A DNA stretch of 64,000 bases from Perilla frutescens. Its lineage: Eukaryota > Streptophyta > Magnoliopsida > Lamiales > Lamiaceae. The DNA is taken from NCBI GenBank assembly GCA_026008535.1, contig BRKX01000017.1, positions 4,406,501 to 4,470,500 of the forward strand, in the 5' to 3' direction. Numbering within the stretch: the first letter of the stretch is position 1; each line of letters begins with the position of its first letter. A model generated the notes under the pieces. That model did not search any database. It was not told where the DNA came from and saw only the letters and a program-made list of their open reading frames with translations. Both the position numbers and the translations under genes were made by a program. Positions 1 to 10,721 of this stretch are shown here, piece by piece.

Positions 1-175
1 CGACGACCTCTAATTCAGAGAATGTGGTTCCCACACTCTTAATCACAGCACGTTGATGACGAAAGCTCTGTGTCGCGAGTTCAGTTACTCACAGCGAGTA
101 ACATAAAGCACAAAAATGAACAAATTGCAAAAAAAAAGAATAAATTATCCGAAAATATGAGTCTGAACTACAAAA
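1..175. repeat. partial intergenic spacer at left edge
   Basis: This is the downstream part of a spacer-a, entered at its CGACGACCTCTAATTCAGAG segment. It includes the short inverted repeat GTTACTC-acagc-GAGTAAC and the A-tract that reads as T-tract downstream of the minus-strand gene at 176-294. No other feature is visible. Confidence 0.9.
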
Positions 176-294
176 GTGGTGCAACACGAGGACTTTCCAG
201 AGGGTCACCCATCCTAGTACTACTCTCGCCCAAGCACCTTTAACTTCGGAGTTCTGATGGGATCCGGTGCATTAGTGCTGGTATGATCGCACCC
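176..294 (-). rRNA. 5S rRNA: 5S rRNA gene copy 1, class B
   Basis: Full-length 119-nt class B copy (C57G, G99A, C118A). It also has G56A next to the class B change in box A, and C94T in box C. Its upstream spacer has TATAAG, unlike most class B genes, so gene and spacer class are not linked here. Confidence 0.93.
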
Positions 295-703
295 GTTAGA
301 GTGTCTTCACAATATTTTCTTATAGCTGCTGGCACAGAGGGCGGTGGGGGACTTTGAACTTCAAATGCGCGTAACTTTCGAACCGATTGGAGTAACCGGG
401 CGTACATCATGTTCACGCGAAGGTCTCGCATTACCATACGACATGAACAACTGGGCTTGCCTGTTGTGTGCACTATCCGAGGTCAAAAAGGACCGTAGAG
501 TGCCGGTTTCGTGGCCCGCCATGTTTCGACGACCACTAATTCAGAGAATGTGGGTCCCACACTCGTAATCACGGCACGCTGATGACGAAAGCTCTGTATC
601 GCGATTTCAGTTACTCACAACGAGTAACATAAAGCAAAAAATCGAACAAATTGCAATAAAAGAAGAACAAATTATCCGAAAAGATGTGTCTGAACTACAA
701 AAA

Positions 704-822
704 GGGGTCCAACACGAGGATTTCCCAGGGGATCACCCATCCTAGTACTACTCTCGCCCAAGCACGCTTAACTTCGGAGTTCTGATGGGATCCGGTGCAT
801 TAGTGCTGGTATAATCGCACCC
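704..822 (-). rRNA. 5S rRNA: 5S rRNA gene copy 2, class A
   Basis: Full-length class A copy with C10T, C91T, G102A and C114G. C114G breaks a helix I pair with G5. It is followed on its promoter side by a b-type spacer (CGTAAG at -30). Confidence 0.93.
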
Positions 823-1230
823 GTTAGAGTCTCTTCCCAATATTTTCTTACGGCTGCTGGCACAGAGGGCGGTGGGAGACTGTGAACTTCAAACGCGCGT
901 AACTTTCGAACCGATTGGAGTTACCGGGCGCACAACATGGTCACGCGAAGGTCTGTCAGATCCATACGACGTGAACAACTGGGCTTGCCCATTGTGTGCA
1001 CTATCAGAGGTCAAAAAAGACCGTAGAGTGCCGGTTTCGTTGCCCGGCGTGTTTCGACGACCACTAATTCAGAGATTATGGGTCCCACACTCGTAATCAC
1101 AGCACGCTGATGACGAAAGCTCTGTGTGGCGATTTCAGTTACTCACAACGAGTAACATAAAGCAAAAAATCGAACAAATTGAAAAAAAAAAAGAATAAAT
1201 TATCCGAAAATATGAGTCTGAACTACAAAA

Positions 1231-1349
1231 GTGGTGCAACACGAGGACTTTCCAGGGGGACACCCATCCTAGTACTACTCTCGCCCAAGCACCCTTAACT
1301 TCGGAGTTCTGATGGGATCCAGTGCATTAGTGCTGGTATGATTGCACCC
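1231..1349 (-). rRNA. 5S rRNA: 5S rRNA gene copy 3, class B
   Basis: Full-length class B copy with G7A, C29T and A90T. C29T also occurs in many class B copies further right. Confidence 0.93.
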
Positions 1350-1757
1350 GTTAGAGTCTCTTCGCAATATTTTCTTATAGCTGCTGGCACAGAGGCCGGT
1401 GGGGGACTGTTAACTTCAAACACGCGTAACATTCAAACCGATTGGAATTACCGGACGCACAGCATGTTCACGCGAAGGTCTCGCCGAGCCGTACGATGTA
1501 AATTATTGTGCTAGCCCGTTGTGTGCATTATCCGAGGTCAAAAAAGACCGTAGAGTGCCAGTTTCGTTGCCGGCCGTGTTTCGACGACCACTAATTCTGA
1601 GATTGGGGGTCCCACACTCGTAATCACGGCACACTGATGATGAAAGCTCTGTGTCGCGATTTCAGTTACTCACAACGAGTAACATAAAGCAAAAAATCGA
1701 ACAAATTGCAAAAAAAAAGGAACAAATTATCCGAAAAGATGAGTCTGAACTACAAAA

Positions 1758-1878
1758 GGGGTGCACAACACGAGGACTTTCCAGGGGGTCACCCATCCTA
1801 GTACTACTCTCGCCCAAGCAGCCTTACCTTCGGAGTTCTGATGGGATCCGGTGCATTAGTGCTGGTATGATCGCACCC
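1758..1878 (-). rRNA. 5S rRNA: 5S rRNA gene copy 4, A/B chimera, 121 nt
   Basis: The 3' end is class A (CACCCC) but the body has class B G99A. A 2-bp CA insertion lies near the RNA 3' end (GTGCACAAC on the plus strand). Box A is damaged (T52G, C57G, G58C). Likely a pseudogene. Confidence 0.88.
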
Positions 1879-2287
1879 GTTAGAGTCTCTTAACAATATT
1901 TTCTTATAGCAGCTGGCACAGAGGGCGGTGGGGGACTTTGAAATTCAAACGCGCGTAACTTTCGAACCGATTGGAGTTACCGGGCGCACAACGTGTTCAC
2001 GCGAAGGTCTCGCAGAACCATACGACGTAAATAACTGGGCTTACCCATTGTGTGCACTATCCGAGGTCAAAAAAGACCGTAGAGTGCCGGTTTCGTGGCC
2101 CGCCGTGTTTCGACGACCACTAATTCAGAGAATTTGGGTCCCACACTCGTAATCACGGCACGCTGATGATGAAAGCTCATTGTCGCGATTTCAGTTACTC
2201 ACAACGAGTAACATAAAGCAAAAAATGAAACAAATTGCAAAAAAAAAATGAACAAATTATCCGAAAAGATGAGTCTGAACTACAAAA

Positions 2288-2407
2288 GGGGTGCACAACA
2301 CGAGGACTTCCCAGGGGTCACCTATCCTAGTACTACTCTCGACCAAGCTCGCTTAACTTCGGAGTTCTGATGGGATCCAGTGCATTAGTGCTGGTATGAT
2401 CGCACCC
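2288..2407 (-). rRNA. 5S rRNA: 5S rRNA gene copy 5, class A, 120 nt
   Basis: Class A copy with the same 2-bp CA insertion as the preceding copy, one C lost from the 91-95 run, and C29T, T59A, G66T and G85A. The shared insertion shows it and copy 4 exchanged sequence or have a common ancestor. Confidence 0.9.
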
Positions 2408-2814
2408 ATTAGAGTCTCTTCACAATATTTTCTTATAGCTGCTGGCACAGTGGGCGGTGGGGGTCTATGAACTTCAAACGCGCGTAATTTTCGAACCGAT
2501 TGGAGTTACGGGGCGCACAACATGTTCACGCGAAGGTCTCGCCGAGCCGTACGATGTGAAAAATAGTGCTAGCTTGTTGTGTGCACTATCCGAGGTCAAA
2601 AAAGAGCATAGAGTGCCGGTTTCGTGCCCCGCCGTGTTTCGACGACCTCTAATTCAAAGAATGTGGTTCCCACACTCGTAATCACAGCACGTTGATGACG
2701 AAAGCTCTGTGTCGCGATTTCAGTTACTCATAGCGAGTAACATAAAGCAAAAAAATGAACAAATTGCAAAAAAAAAGAATAAATCATCCGAAAAGATGAG
2801 TCTGAACTGCAAAA

Positions 2815-2933
2815 GTGGTACAACACGAGGACTTTCCAGGGGGTCACCCATCCTAGTACTACTCTTGCCCAAGCACGCTTAACTTCGGAGTTCTAATAGG
2901 ATCCGGTGCATTAGTGCTGGTATGATTGCACCC
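2815..2933 (-). rRNA. 5S rRNA: 5S rRNA gene copy 6, class B with class A box A
   Basis: Carries class B G99A and C118A but keeps C57 of class A. Other changes are G7A, C36T, C39T, G68A and C114T. Its promoter-side spacer is a-type. Confidence 0.9.
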
Positions 2934-3340
2934 GTTAGAGTCTCTTCACAATATTTTCTTATAGCTACTGGCACAGCGGGCGGTGGGGGTCTCTGAACTT
3001 CAAACGCGCGTAATTTTCGAACCGATTGGAGTTACGGGGCGCACAACATGTTCACGCGAAGGTCTCGCCGAGCCGTACGATGTAAAAAATAGTGCTAGCT
3101 CGTTGTGTGCACTATCTGAGGTCAAAAAAGAGCGTAGAGTGCCGGTTTCATGCCCCGCCGTGTTTCGACGATCTCTAATTCAAAGAATGTGGTTCCCACA
3201 CTCGTAATCACAGCACGTTGATGACGAAAGCTCTGTGTCACGATTTCAGTTACTCACAGCGAGTAACATAAAGCAAAAAAATGAACAAATTGCAAAAAAA
3301 AAGAATAAATTATCTGAAAATATGAGTCCGAACTACAAAA

Positions 3341-3459
3341 GTGGTGCAACACGAGGACTTTTCAGGGGGTCACCCATCCTAGTACTACTCTCGCCCAAGC
3401 ACCCTTAACTTCGGAGTTCTGATGGGATCCGGTGCATTAGTGCTGGTATGATCACACCC
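3341..3459 (-). rRNA. 5S rRNA: 5S rRNA gene copy 7, class B
   Basis: Full-length class B copy next to another class B copy. It has G98A beside G99A, and C6T, which changes a helix I pair to a wobble. Confidence 0.92.
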
Positions 3460-3867
3460 GTTAGAGTCTCTTCCCAATATTTTCTTATAGCTGCTGGCAC
3501 AGAGGGCGGTGGGAGAGTGTGAACTTCAAACGCGCGTAACTTTCGAACCGATTTGAGTTACCGGACGCACAGCATGTTCACGCGAAGGTCTGGAAGATCC
3601 ATACGACATGAACAACTGGGCTTGCCCGTTGTGTGCACTATCTGAGGTCAAAAAAGACCGTAGAGTGTCGGTTCCGTTGCCCGCCGTGTTCCGACGAGCA
3701 GTAATTCAGAGATTGTGTGTCCCACACTCGTAATCACGGCACGCTGATGATGAAAGCTCTGTGTCGCGATTTCAGTTACTCACAACGAGTGACATAAAGC
3801 AAAAAATCGAACAAATTGCAATAAAAGAAGAACAAATTATCCGAAAAGATGTGTCTGAACTACAAAA

Positions 3868-3986
3868 GGGGTGCAACACGAGGATTTCCCAGGGGATCAC
3901 CCATCCTAGTACTACTCTCGCCCAAGCACACTTAACTTCGGAGTTCTGATGGGATCCGGTGCATTAGTGCTGGTATGATCGCACCC
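3868..3986 (-). rRNA. 5S rRNA: 5S rRNA gene copy 8, class A
   Basis: Full-length class A copy with C57T in box A, C91T and G102A. It shares C91T and G102A with copy 2, and the surrounding spacer also matches copy 2. Confidence 0.93.
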
Positions 3987-4394
3987 GTTAGAGTCTCTTC
4001 CCAATATTTTCTTACGGCTGCTGGCACAGAGGGCAGTGGGAGACTGTGAACTTCAAACGCGCGTAACTTTCGAACCGATTGGAGTTACGGGGCGCACAAC
4101 ATGGTCACGCGAAGGTCTGTCAGATCCATACGACGTGAACAACTAGGCTTGCCCGTTGTGTGGACTATCCGAGGTTAAAAAAGACCGTAGAGTGCCGGTT
4201 TCGTTGTCCACCGTGTTTCGACGACCACTAATTCAGAGATTGTGGGTCCCAAACTCGTAATAACGGCACGCTGATGACGAAAGCTCTGTGTCGCGATTTC
4301 AGTTACTCACAACGAGTAACATAAAGCAAAAAATCGAACAAATTGCAAAAAAAAAAGAACAAATTATCCGAAAAGATGAGTCTAAACTACAAAA

Positions 4395-4513
4395 GGGGTG
4401 CAACACGAGGACTTCCCAGGGTGTCACCCATCCTAGTACTACTCTCGCCCAAGCAAGCTTAACTTCGGAGTTCTGATGGGATCCGGTGCATTAATGATGG
4501 TATGATCGCAACA
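4395..4513 (-). rRNA. 5S rRNA: 5S rRNA gene copy 9, class A, degenerate
   Basis: Full-length but degenerate class A copy. The 5' end reads TGTTGC (G1T, G3T), with G17T, C20T, G58T in box A (which creates AAGCTT) and C92A. Probably a pseudogene. It lies at the left end of the duplicated hAT-bearing block; its partner is the copy at 9072-9190. Confidence 0.88.
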
Positions 4514-4921
4514 GTTAGAGTGTCTTCACAATATTTTCTTATAGCTACTGGCACAACGGGCGGTGGGGGTCTCTGAAGGTGAAACGCGCGTAACTTTCGA
4601 ACTGATTGGAGTTACGGGGTGCACAACATGTTCACGCGAAGGTCTCGCCGAGCCGTATAACGTAAAGAATAGTGCTAGCCCATTGTGTGCACTATCCGAG
4701 GTCAAAAAAGATCGTAGAGTGCCGGTTTCGTGCGACGCTGTGTTTCGACGACCTCTAATTCAGAGAATGTGGTTCCCACACTCGTAATCACAGCACGTTG
4801 ATGACGAAAGCTCTGTGTCGCGAGTTCAGTTACTCACAGTGAGTAACATAAAGCAAAAAAATGAGCAAATTGCAAAAAAAAAAGAATAAATTATCCGAAA
4901 ATATGAGTCTGAACTACAAAA

Positions 4922-5040
4922 GTGGTGCAACACGAGGACTTTCCAGGGGGTCACCCATCCTAGTACTACTCTCGCCCAAGCACCTTTAACTTCGGAGTTC
5001 TGATGGGATCCGGTGCATTAGTGCTGGTATGATCGCACCC
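4922..5040 (-). rRNA. 5S rRNA: 5S rRNA gene copy 10, class B
   Basis: Full-length class B copy with G56A next to C57G in box A. Its promoter-side element is TCTAAG instead of TATAAG. Paralogue in the duplicated block: 9600-9718. Confidence 0.93.
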
Positions 5041-5449
5041 GTTAGAGTCTCTTCCCAATATTTTCTTAGAGCTGCTGGCACAGAGGGCGGTGGGAGACTG
5101 TGAACTTCAAACGCGCGTAACTTTCGAACCGATTGGAGTTATCGGGCGCACAGCATGTTCACGCGAAGGTCTGGCAGATCCATACGACGTGAACAACTGG
5201 GCTTGCCCGTTGTGTGCACTATCCGAGGTAAAAAAAGACCGTAGAGTGCCGGTTTCGTTGTCCGCCGTGTTTCGACGACCACTAATTCAGAGATTGTGGG
5301 TCCCACACTCGTAATCACGGCACGCTGATGACGAAAGCTCTGTGTCGCGATTTCAGTTACTCACAACGAGTAACATAAAGCAAAAAATCGAACAAATTGC
5401 AAAAAAAAAAAGAACAAATTATCCGAAAAGATGAGTCTAAACTACAAAA

Positions 5450-5568
5450 GGGGTGCAACACGAGGACTTCCCATGGGGTCACCCATCCTAGTACTACTCT
5501 CGCCCAAGCACGCTTAACTTCGGAGTTTTGATGGGATCCGGTGCATTAGTGCTGGTATGATCGCACCC
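5450..5568 (-). rRNA. 5S rRNA: 5S rRNA gene copy 11, class A, hAT upstream
   Basis: Full-length class A copy with G41A and C95A. The hAT-like element at 5835-7868 lies 266 bp upstream of its 5' end, so the proximal promoter is intact. Paralogue: 10129-10247. Confidence 0.94.
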
Positions 5569-5826
5569 GTTAGAGTCTCTTCACAATATTTTCTTATAGC
5601 TGCCGGCACAGCGGGCGGTGGGGGTTTCTGAACTTTAAACGCGCGTAACTTTCGAACCGATTGGAGTTACGGGGCGCACAGCATGTTCACGCGAAGTTCT
5701 TGCCGAGCCGTACAACATTAAGAATAGTGCTAGCCCGTTGTGTGCACTATCCAAGGTCAATAAAGAGAGTAGAGTGCCGGTTTCGTACCCCGCCGTGTTT
5801 CGACGACCTCTAATTCAGAGAATGTG

Positions 5827-5834
5827 GTTCCCAC
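5827..5834. repeat. target site duplication, left (hAT copy 1)
   Basis: GTTCCCAC before the element is matched by GTTCCCAT after it (7 of 8 bases). In uninterrupted units the site reads GTTCCCACACTCG. An 8-bp duplication is the hallmark of the hAT superfamily. Confidence 0.85.
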
Positions 5835-6122
5835 TGGGGCTGTAAATGAACGAAACTGTTCGTGAGCTACTCGGGTATTGGCTCGAAAAAAGTTCGATTG
5901 AAACTCGTTCGTTTATTAAACGAGCCGAATTCGAGCTTTTTTTCGAGCTCGACAATTTTCTCGAGCCGAGCTCGAGCTACTCGCGAGCTTCTCACGAGTA
6001 GTTCGAGTTCGACTATAAACGAGCTTTTATCGAGTAGTTCGCGAGCTTTTAATCGAGCTTCTAATTGAGATTTTAATCGAGCTTTTAATCGAGCTTAATC
6101 GAGCTTGTAATCGAGCTTTGAT
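5835..6122. repeat. hAT copy 1 left subterminal GAGC-rich tract
   Basis: Dense TCGAGC/GCTCGA palindromic motifs, with a 12-bp satellite (TTTTAATCGAGC type) at about 6043-6118. Clustered subterminal repeats like these are usual transposase-binding regions in hAT elements; that role here is inferred. Confidence 0.75.
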
Positions 6123-7606
6123 AAATAAGCTAAAAAAATTTAAATTTTCACCCCCAACAAGATTCAAGCATTAGCCAAATGTATTTCAATTTGTTATTAT
6201 AGTCACTTGATCAAATTATTAACAATTATGTTAATTGAATCAAATAACGTTTTTATAACAATTCTCCAAAACTTAAATATATGTAAATATTTATATATTA
6301 TATTTATATAAACATATATAATATCATATTATCAATTTATCAGATAAATATATTCAACTAATAATAATAGACTATATGAACTCTACGAAATCTAAGAATT
6401 AGTTTTATCATAAAAAAAGGGAATTAATGAATGAGATTTACAAACATTAAGTTAAGCTTATTTTATTAAACAAAAAATAGGAATATGTAAATAGATTCAT
6501 ATGATAAAAAATAATGTAATAAAATATTGATTATCCAACTTTAAGATATCCATTTACAATTTATTTACTTAAAATATTAATACAAAATAGTATATTTAAA
6601 TTTTGAAGCAGTCTAACAAAAAATTATCTAATTATGAGGTAATTAAAATTATAGTTTATAGTTATAATTAAGAATTGAGATTTGATAATGAAATAAACAC
6701 AAATGAATTTGATTAAACCTATGATATCAAACAAACATCATTATATTGAATTAAATCACAATTATTCATCAACAAACAATTAATAGTGTCTAATAATTAC
6801 TTAATTCATTTGATTCGACAATATATATTATATCAATTTACTCAATTATTATATAATATACAAATATTATGTATACTTTAGCGTGCCTGATTGAAATATT
6901 TAATTTATATACCAATAAAATAAAATAAAACTGAGACATAACAATAAAAATAAATTATGATTTATAAATCATATTATAAAAAACTTTGAAATTTGTGTTC
7001 GAATTAAGATTATTATAAATATTTACTTATCAGTTGGAACATGCGTGAATGTGTAGTAAAAAATAATAAACTAACAAGAATAATGAACTATATCATCAAT
7101 CAACTAATATAATTACAATTTATATAAAAATGAAACTGAATAATCGATAAAATAGTAAGAAAATGAGATATGTTTGAATTATAATTTATAAATTGCATAA
7201 TACAAAACACTTTGAAATTTGAATTTGAATTAAGATGATTGTAAAATATTTGTATGTTGAAGTTTGAAAGAAAAATAATAAGCTATCATGGATAGTGAGA
7301 TAAATTACTAATTAACTAATGAATATAATTTTTAAATAAAAAGTGAAAATGAATGATCGATAAAATAAAAATAAAATGAGACGTGAGTACATTATGATTT
7401 ATAAATTGTATTAGAATTTTTTTTGTATTTTAATTCAAATTAAGGTAAATATATATTAAAATTTGAATACACCTATATTAATAATGAAAAATAATTAAAT
7501 GAGTAATAAACATGACTACAATTACATAATTAAGTAATTAGTTTAAAGAAAATAAAATAAAAATAAACATAATTAAATAAAATCTAGAAAAGAAAAGAAA
7601 AGGACT
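6123..7606. repeat. hAT copy 1 AT-rich core
   Basis: Very AT-rich, with stops in all frames and no recognisable gene. At least three degenerate tandem units of about 215-225 bp can be seen. They are anchored by ATTTATAAAT followed by CTTTGAAATTTG (about 6959, 7184 and 7397) and by ATCGATAAAAT (about 7142 and 7356). The leftmost ~800 bp shows no clear structure. Confidence 0.7.
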
Positions 7607-7868
7607 CGATAACAAATTTTATTATTATCGAGCTTTAATCGAGCTTTTTATCGAGTTTTTTTAATCGAACATGAACATATCCTTATCGAGTCGAACTCGA
7701 GCCGAGCTAGAATCGAACTCGATCACGAATTTTCTAATTCGAGCCGAACTCGAACTCAAACTCGAAGCTCGAGTCGAACTCGAGCTCGAGCTCGAACCGA
7801 GTATAACTTAAACGAGCCGAACTCGAGCTTGAAGGTATTCGGCTCGATTCCACTCGTTTACAGCCCTA
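7607..7868. repeat. hAT copy 1 right subterminal GAGC-rich tract
   Basis: Inverted counterpart of the left tract, rich in CGAACTCGAG and GAGCTCGAG motifs, ending TTTACAGCCCTA. With the left tract it forms a long imperfect inverted repeat. Confidence 0.75.
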
Positions 7869-7876
7869 GTTCCCAT
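7869..7876. repeat. target site duplication, right (hAT copy 1)
   Basis: GTTCCCAT, differing at the last base from the left duplicate GTTCCCAC. The same C-to-T change is present beside the second hAT copy. Confidence 0.83.
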
Positions 7877-8017
7877 ACTCATAATCACAGCACGTTAATG
7901 ACGAAAGCTCTGTGTCGCGAGTTCAGTTACTCACAGCGAGTAACACAAAGCAAAAAAATGAACAAATTGCAAAAAAAAAGAATAAATTAACCGAAAATAT
8001 GAGTCTGAACTACAAAA

Positions 8018-8136
8018 GTGGTGCAACACGAGGACTTTCCAGGGGGTCACCCATCCTAGTACTACTCTCGCCCAAGCACCCTTAACTTCGGAGTTCTTAT
8101 GGGATCCGGTGCATTAGTGCTGGTATGATCGCACCC
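8018..8136 (-). rRNA. 5S rRNA: 5S rRNA gene copy 12, class B
   Basis: Full-length class B copy with C39A, the first gene right of hAT copy 1. The hAT lies on its downstream (3') side. Its promoter-side spacer is b-type. Paralogue: 12709-12827, with the same C39A. Confidence 0.93.
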
Positions 8137-8545
8137 GTTAGAGTCTCTTCCCAATATTTTCTTACAGCTGCTGGCACAGAGGGCGGTGGGAGACTGTGAA
8201 CTTCAAACGCGCCTAACTTTCGAACCGATTGGAGTTACCGTGCGCACAGCAGGGTCACGTGAAGGTCTGGCAGATCCTTACGACGTGAACAACTGGGCTT
8301 GCCCGTTGTGAGCACTATCCGAGGTCAAAAAAGACCGTAGAGTACCGGTTTCGTTGCCCGCCGTGTTTCGACGACCAATAATTCAGAGATTGTGGGTCCC
8401 ACACTCGTAATCACGGCACGCTGATGACGAAAGCTCTGTATCGTGATTTCAGTTACTCACAACGAGTAACATAAAGCAAAAAATCTAACAAATTGCAAAA
8501 AAAAAAAGAACAAATTATCCGAAAAGATGAGTCTGAACTACAAAA

Positions 8546-8663
8546 GGGGTGCAACACGAGGACTTCCCAGGGGTCACCCATCCTAGTACTACTCTCACCC
8601 AAGCACGCTTAACGTCGGAGTTTTGATGGGATCCGGTGCATTAGTGCTGGTATGATCGCACCA
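8546..8663 (-). rRNA. 5S rRNA: 5S rRNA gene copy 13, class A, 118 nt
   Basis: Class A copy lacking one C of the 91-95 run, with G1T, G41A, A50C and C67T. C67T touches the intermediate element. Paralogue: 13237-13354. Confidence 0.92.
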
Positions 8664-9071
8664 GTTATAGTCTCTTCACAATATTTTCGTATAGCTGCCG
8701 GCACAGCGGGCGGTGGGGGTCTCTGAACTTCAAACGCACGTAACTTTCGAACCGATTGGAGTTACGGGGCGCACAGCATGTTCACGCGAAGGTCTCGCCG
8801 AGCCGTACGATGTTAAGAACAGTGCTAGCCCGTAGTTTGCACTATCCGAGGTCAAAAAAGAGCGTAGAGTGCCGGTTTCGTGCCCCGCCGTGTTTCCACG
8901 ACCTCTAATTCAGAGAATGTGGATCCCACACTCGTAATCACAGCACGTTGATGATGAAAGCTCTGTGTCGCGAGTTCAGTTACTCACAGCGAGTAACATA
9001 AAGCAAAAAATCAAACAAATTGCAAAAAAAAAAGAACAAATTATCCGAAAAGATGAGTCTGAACTACAAAA

Positions 9072-9190
9072 GGGGTGCAACACGAAGACTTCCCAGGGGG
9101 TCACCCATCCTAGTACTACTCTCTCCCAAGCAAGCTTAACTTCGGAGTTCTGATGGGATCCGGTGCATTAATGATGGTATGATCGCAACA
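9072..9190 (-). rRNA. 5S rRNA: 5S rRNA gene copy 14, class A, degenerate
   Basis: Paralogue of copy 9: G1T, G3T, G17T, C20T and G58T, plus C67A and C105T. The junction of the two duplicated blocks falls in or beside this gene. Probably a pseudogene. Confidence 0.88.
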
Positions 9191-9599
9191 GTTAGAGTGT
9201 CTTCACAATATTTTCTTATAGCTGCTGGCACAACGGGCGGTGGGGGTCTCTGAAGGTGAAACGCGCGTAACTTTCGAACTGATTGGAGTTACGGGGCGCA
9301 CAACATGTTCACGCTAAGGTCTCGCCGAGCCGTATAACGTAAAGAATAGTGCTAGCCCGTTGTGTGCACTATCCGAGGTCAAAAAAGATCGTAGAGTGCC
9401 GGTTTCGTGCGACGCTGTGTTTCGACGACCTCTAATTCAGAGAATGTGGTTCCCACACTCGTAATCACAGCACGTTGATGACGAAAGCTCTGTGTCGCGA
9501 GTTCAGTTACTCACAGTGAGTAACATAAAGCAAAAAAATGAACAAATTGCAAAAAAAAAAAGAATAAATTATCCGAAAATATGAGTCTGAACTACAAAA

Positions 9600-9718
9600 G
9601 TGGTGCAACACGAGGACTTTCCAGGGGGTCACCCATCCTAGTACTACTCTCGCCCAAGCACCTTTAACTTCGGAGTTCTGATGGGATCCGGTGCATTAGT
9701 GCTGGTATGATCGCACCC
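9600..9718 (-). rRNA. 5S rRNA: 5S rRNA gene copy 15, class B
   Basis: Full-length class B copy with G56A, identical in its private changes to its paralogue at 4922-5040. Confidence 0.93.
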
Positions 9719-10128
9719 GTTAGAGTCTCTTCCCAATATTTTCTTAGAGCTGCTGGCACAGAGGGCGGTGGGAGACTGTAAACTTCAAACGCGCGTAACT
9801 TTCGAACCGATTGGAGTTATCGGGCGCACAGCATGTTCACGCGAAGGTCTGGCAGATCCATACGACGTGAACAACTGGGCTTGCCCGTTGTGTGCACTAT
9901 CCGAGGTTAAAAAAGACCGTAGTGTGCCGGTTTCGTTGTCCGCCGTGTTTCGACGACTACTAATTCAGAGATTGTGGGTCCCACACTCGTAATCACGGCA
10001 CGTTGATGACGAAAGCTCTGTGTCGCGATTTCAGTTACTCACAATGAGTAACATAAAGCAAAAAATCGAACAAATTGCAAAAAAAAAAAAGAACAAATTA
10101 TCCGAAAAGATGAGTCTAAACTACAAAA

Positions 10129-10247
10129 GGAGTGCAACACGAGGACTTCCCATGGGGTCACCCATCCTAGTACTACTCTCGCCCAAGCACGCTTAACTTC
10201 GGAGTTTTGATGGGATCCGGTGCATTAGTGCTGGTATGATCGCACCC
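10129..10247 (-). rRNA. 5S rRNA: 5S rRNA gene copy 16, class A, hAT upstream
   Basis: Full-length class A copy with G41A, C95A and C117T; C117T replaces a helix I pair with wobble. The second hAT copy lies 266 bp upstream of its 5' end. Confidence 0.93.
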
Positions 10248-10505
10248 GTTAGAGTCTCTTCACAATATTTTTTTATAGCTGCTGGCACAGCGGGCGGTGG
10301 GGGTTTCTGAACTTTAAACGCGCGTAACTTTCGAACCGATTGGAGTTACGGCGCGCACAGCATGTTCACGCGAAGTTCTCGCCGAGCCGTACGACTTTAA
10401 GAATAGTGCTAGCCCGTTGTGTGCACTATCCGAGGTCAAAAAAGAGCGTAGAGTGCCGGTTTCGTACCCCGCCGTGTTTCGACGACCTCTAATTCAGAGA
10501 ATGTG

Positions 10506-10513
10506 GTTCCCAC
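10506..10513. repeat. target site duplication, left (hAT copy 2)
   Basis: GTTCCCAC, at exactly the same spacer position as in copy 1. Confidence 0.85.
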
Positions 10514-10721
10514 TGGGGCTGTAAATGAACGAAACTGTTCGTGAGCTACTCGGGTATTGGCTCGAAAAAAGTTCGATTGAAACTCGTTCGTTTATTAAAC
10601 GAGCCGAATTCGAGCTTTTTTTCGAGCTCGACAATTTTCTCGAGCCGAGCTCGAGCTACTCGCGAGCTTCTCACGAGTAGCTCGAGTTCGACTATAAACG
10701 AGCTTTTATCGAGTAGTTCGC

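Larger units (their letters stand above)
5835..7868. mobile_element. non-autonomous hAT-like DNA transposon, copy 1 (2034 bp)
   Basis: The element interrupts spacer-a of a 5S unit. Its ends are TGGGGCTGTAAA and, inverted, TAGGGCTGTAAA (11 of 12 match), fitting the hAT end pattern, and it is flanked by an 8-bp target duplication. Both ends carry long subterminal tracts of GAGC/GAACTCGA-type motifs; the left is about 285 bp and the right about 260 bp. The core is very AT-rich and has a degenerate tandem repeat. No transposase frame is present: the only open frame near the left end (5862-6068) is a translation of the simple repeat. Mobilisation would need a transposase from elsewhere. Confidence 0.85.
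4430..9110. repeat. segmental duplication, left copy (~4.68 kb, with hAT)
   Basis: Five 5S units plus the hAT-like element recur at an offset of about 4680 bp. Shared private variants include the TTAATGATGG/CGCAACA 5S 5' end, spacer GGTCTCTGAAGGTGAAACG, the hAT insertion, and gene ends CACCAGTT. Boundaries are approximate and seem to fall inside 5S coding sequence near 4.4 and 9.1 kb, as expected for unequal exchange between 5S genes. Confidence 0.85.

Noticed and set aside
5827..5834. Alternative reading of the insertion with a 6-bp target duplication (TTCCCA) and ends CTGGGG/CTAGGG
   Set aside because: It is possible, but the 8-bp reading gives ends TGGGGCTGTAAA/TAGGGCTGTAAA that fit hAT, and needs only one later base change.
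5835..7868. Helitron or LTR interpretation of the 2-kb insert
   Set aside because: There is no TC...CTRR ends with 3' hairpin, no TG...CA long terminal repeats and no primer-binding site. The inverted ends and 8-bp target duplication fit hAT better.
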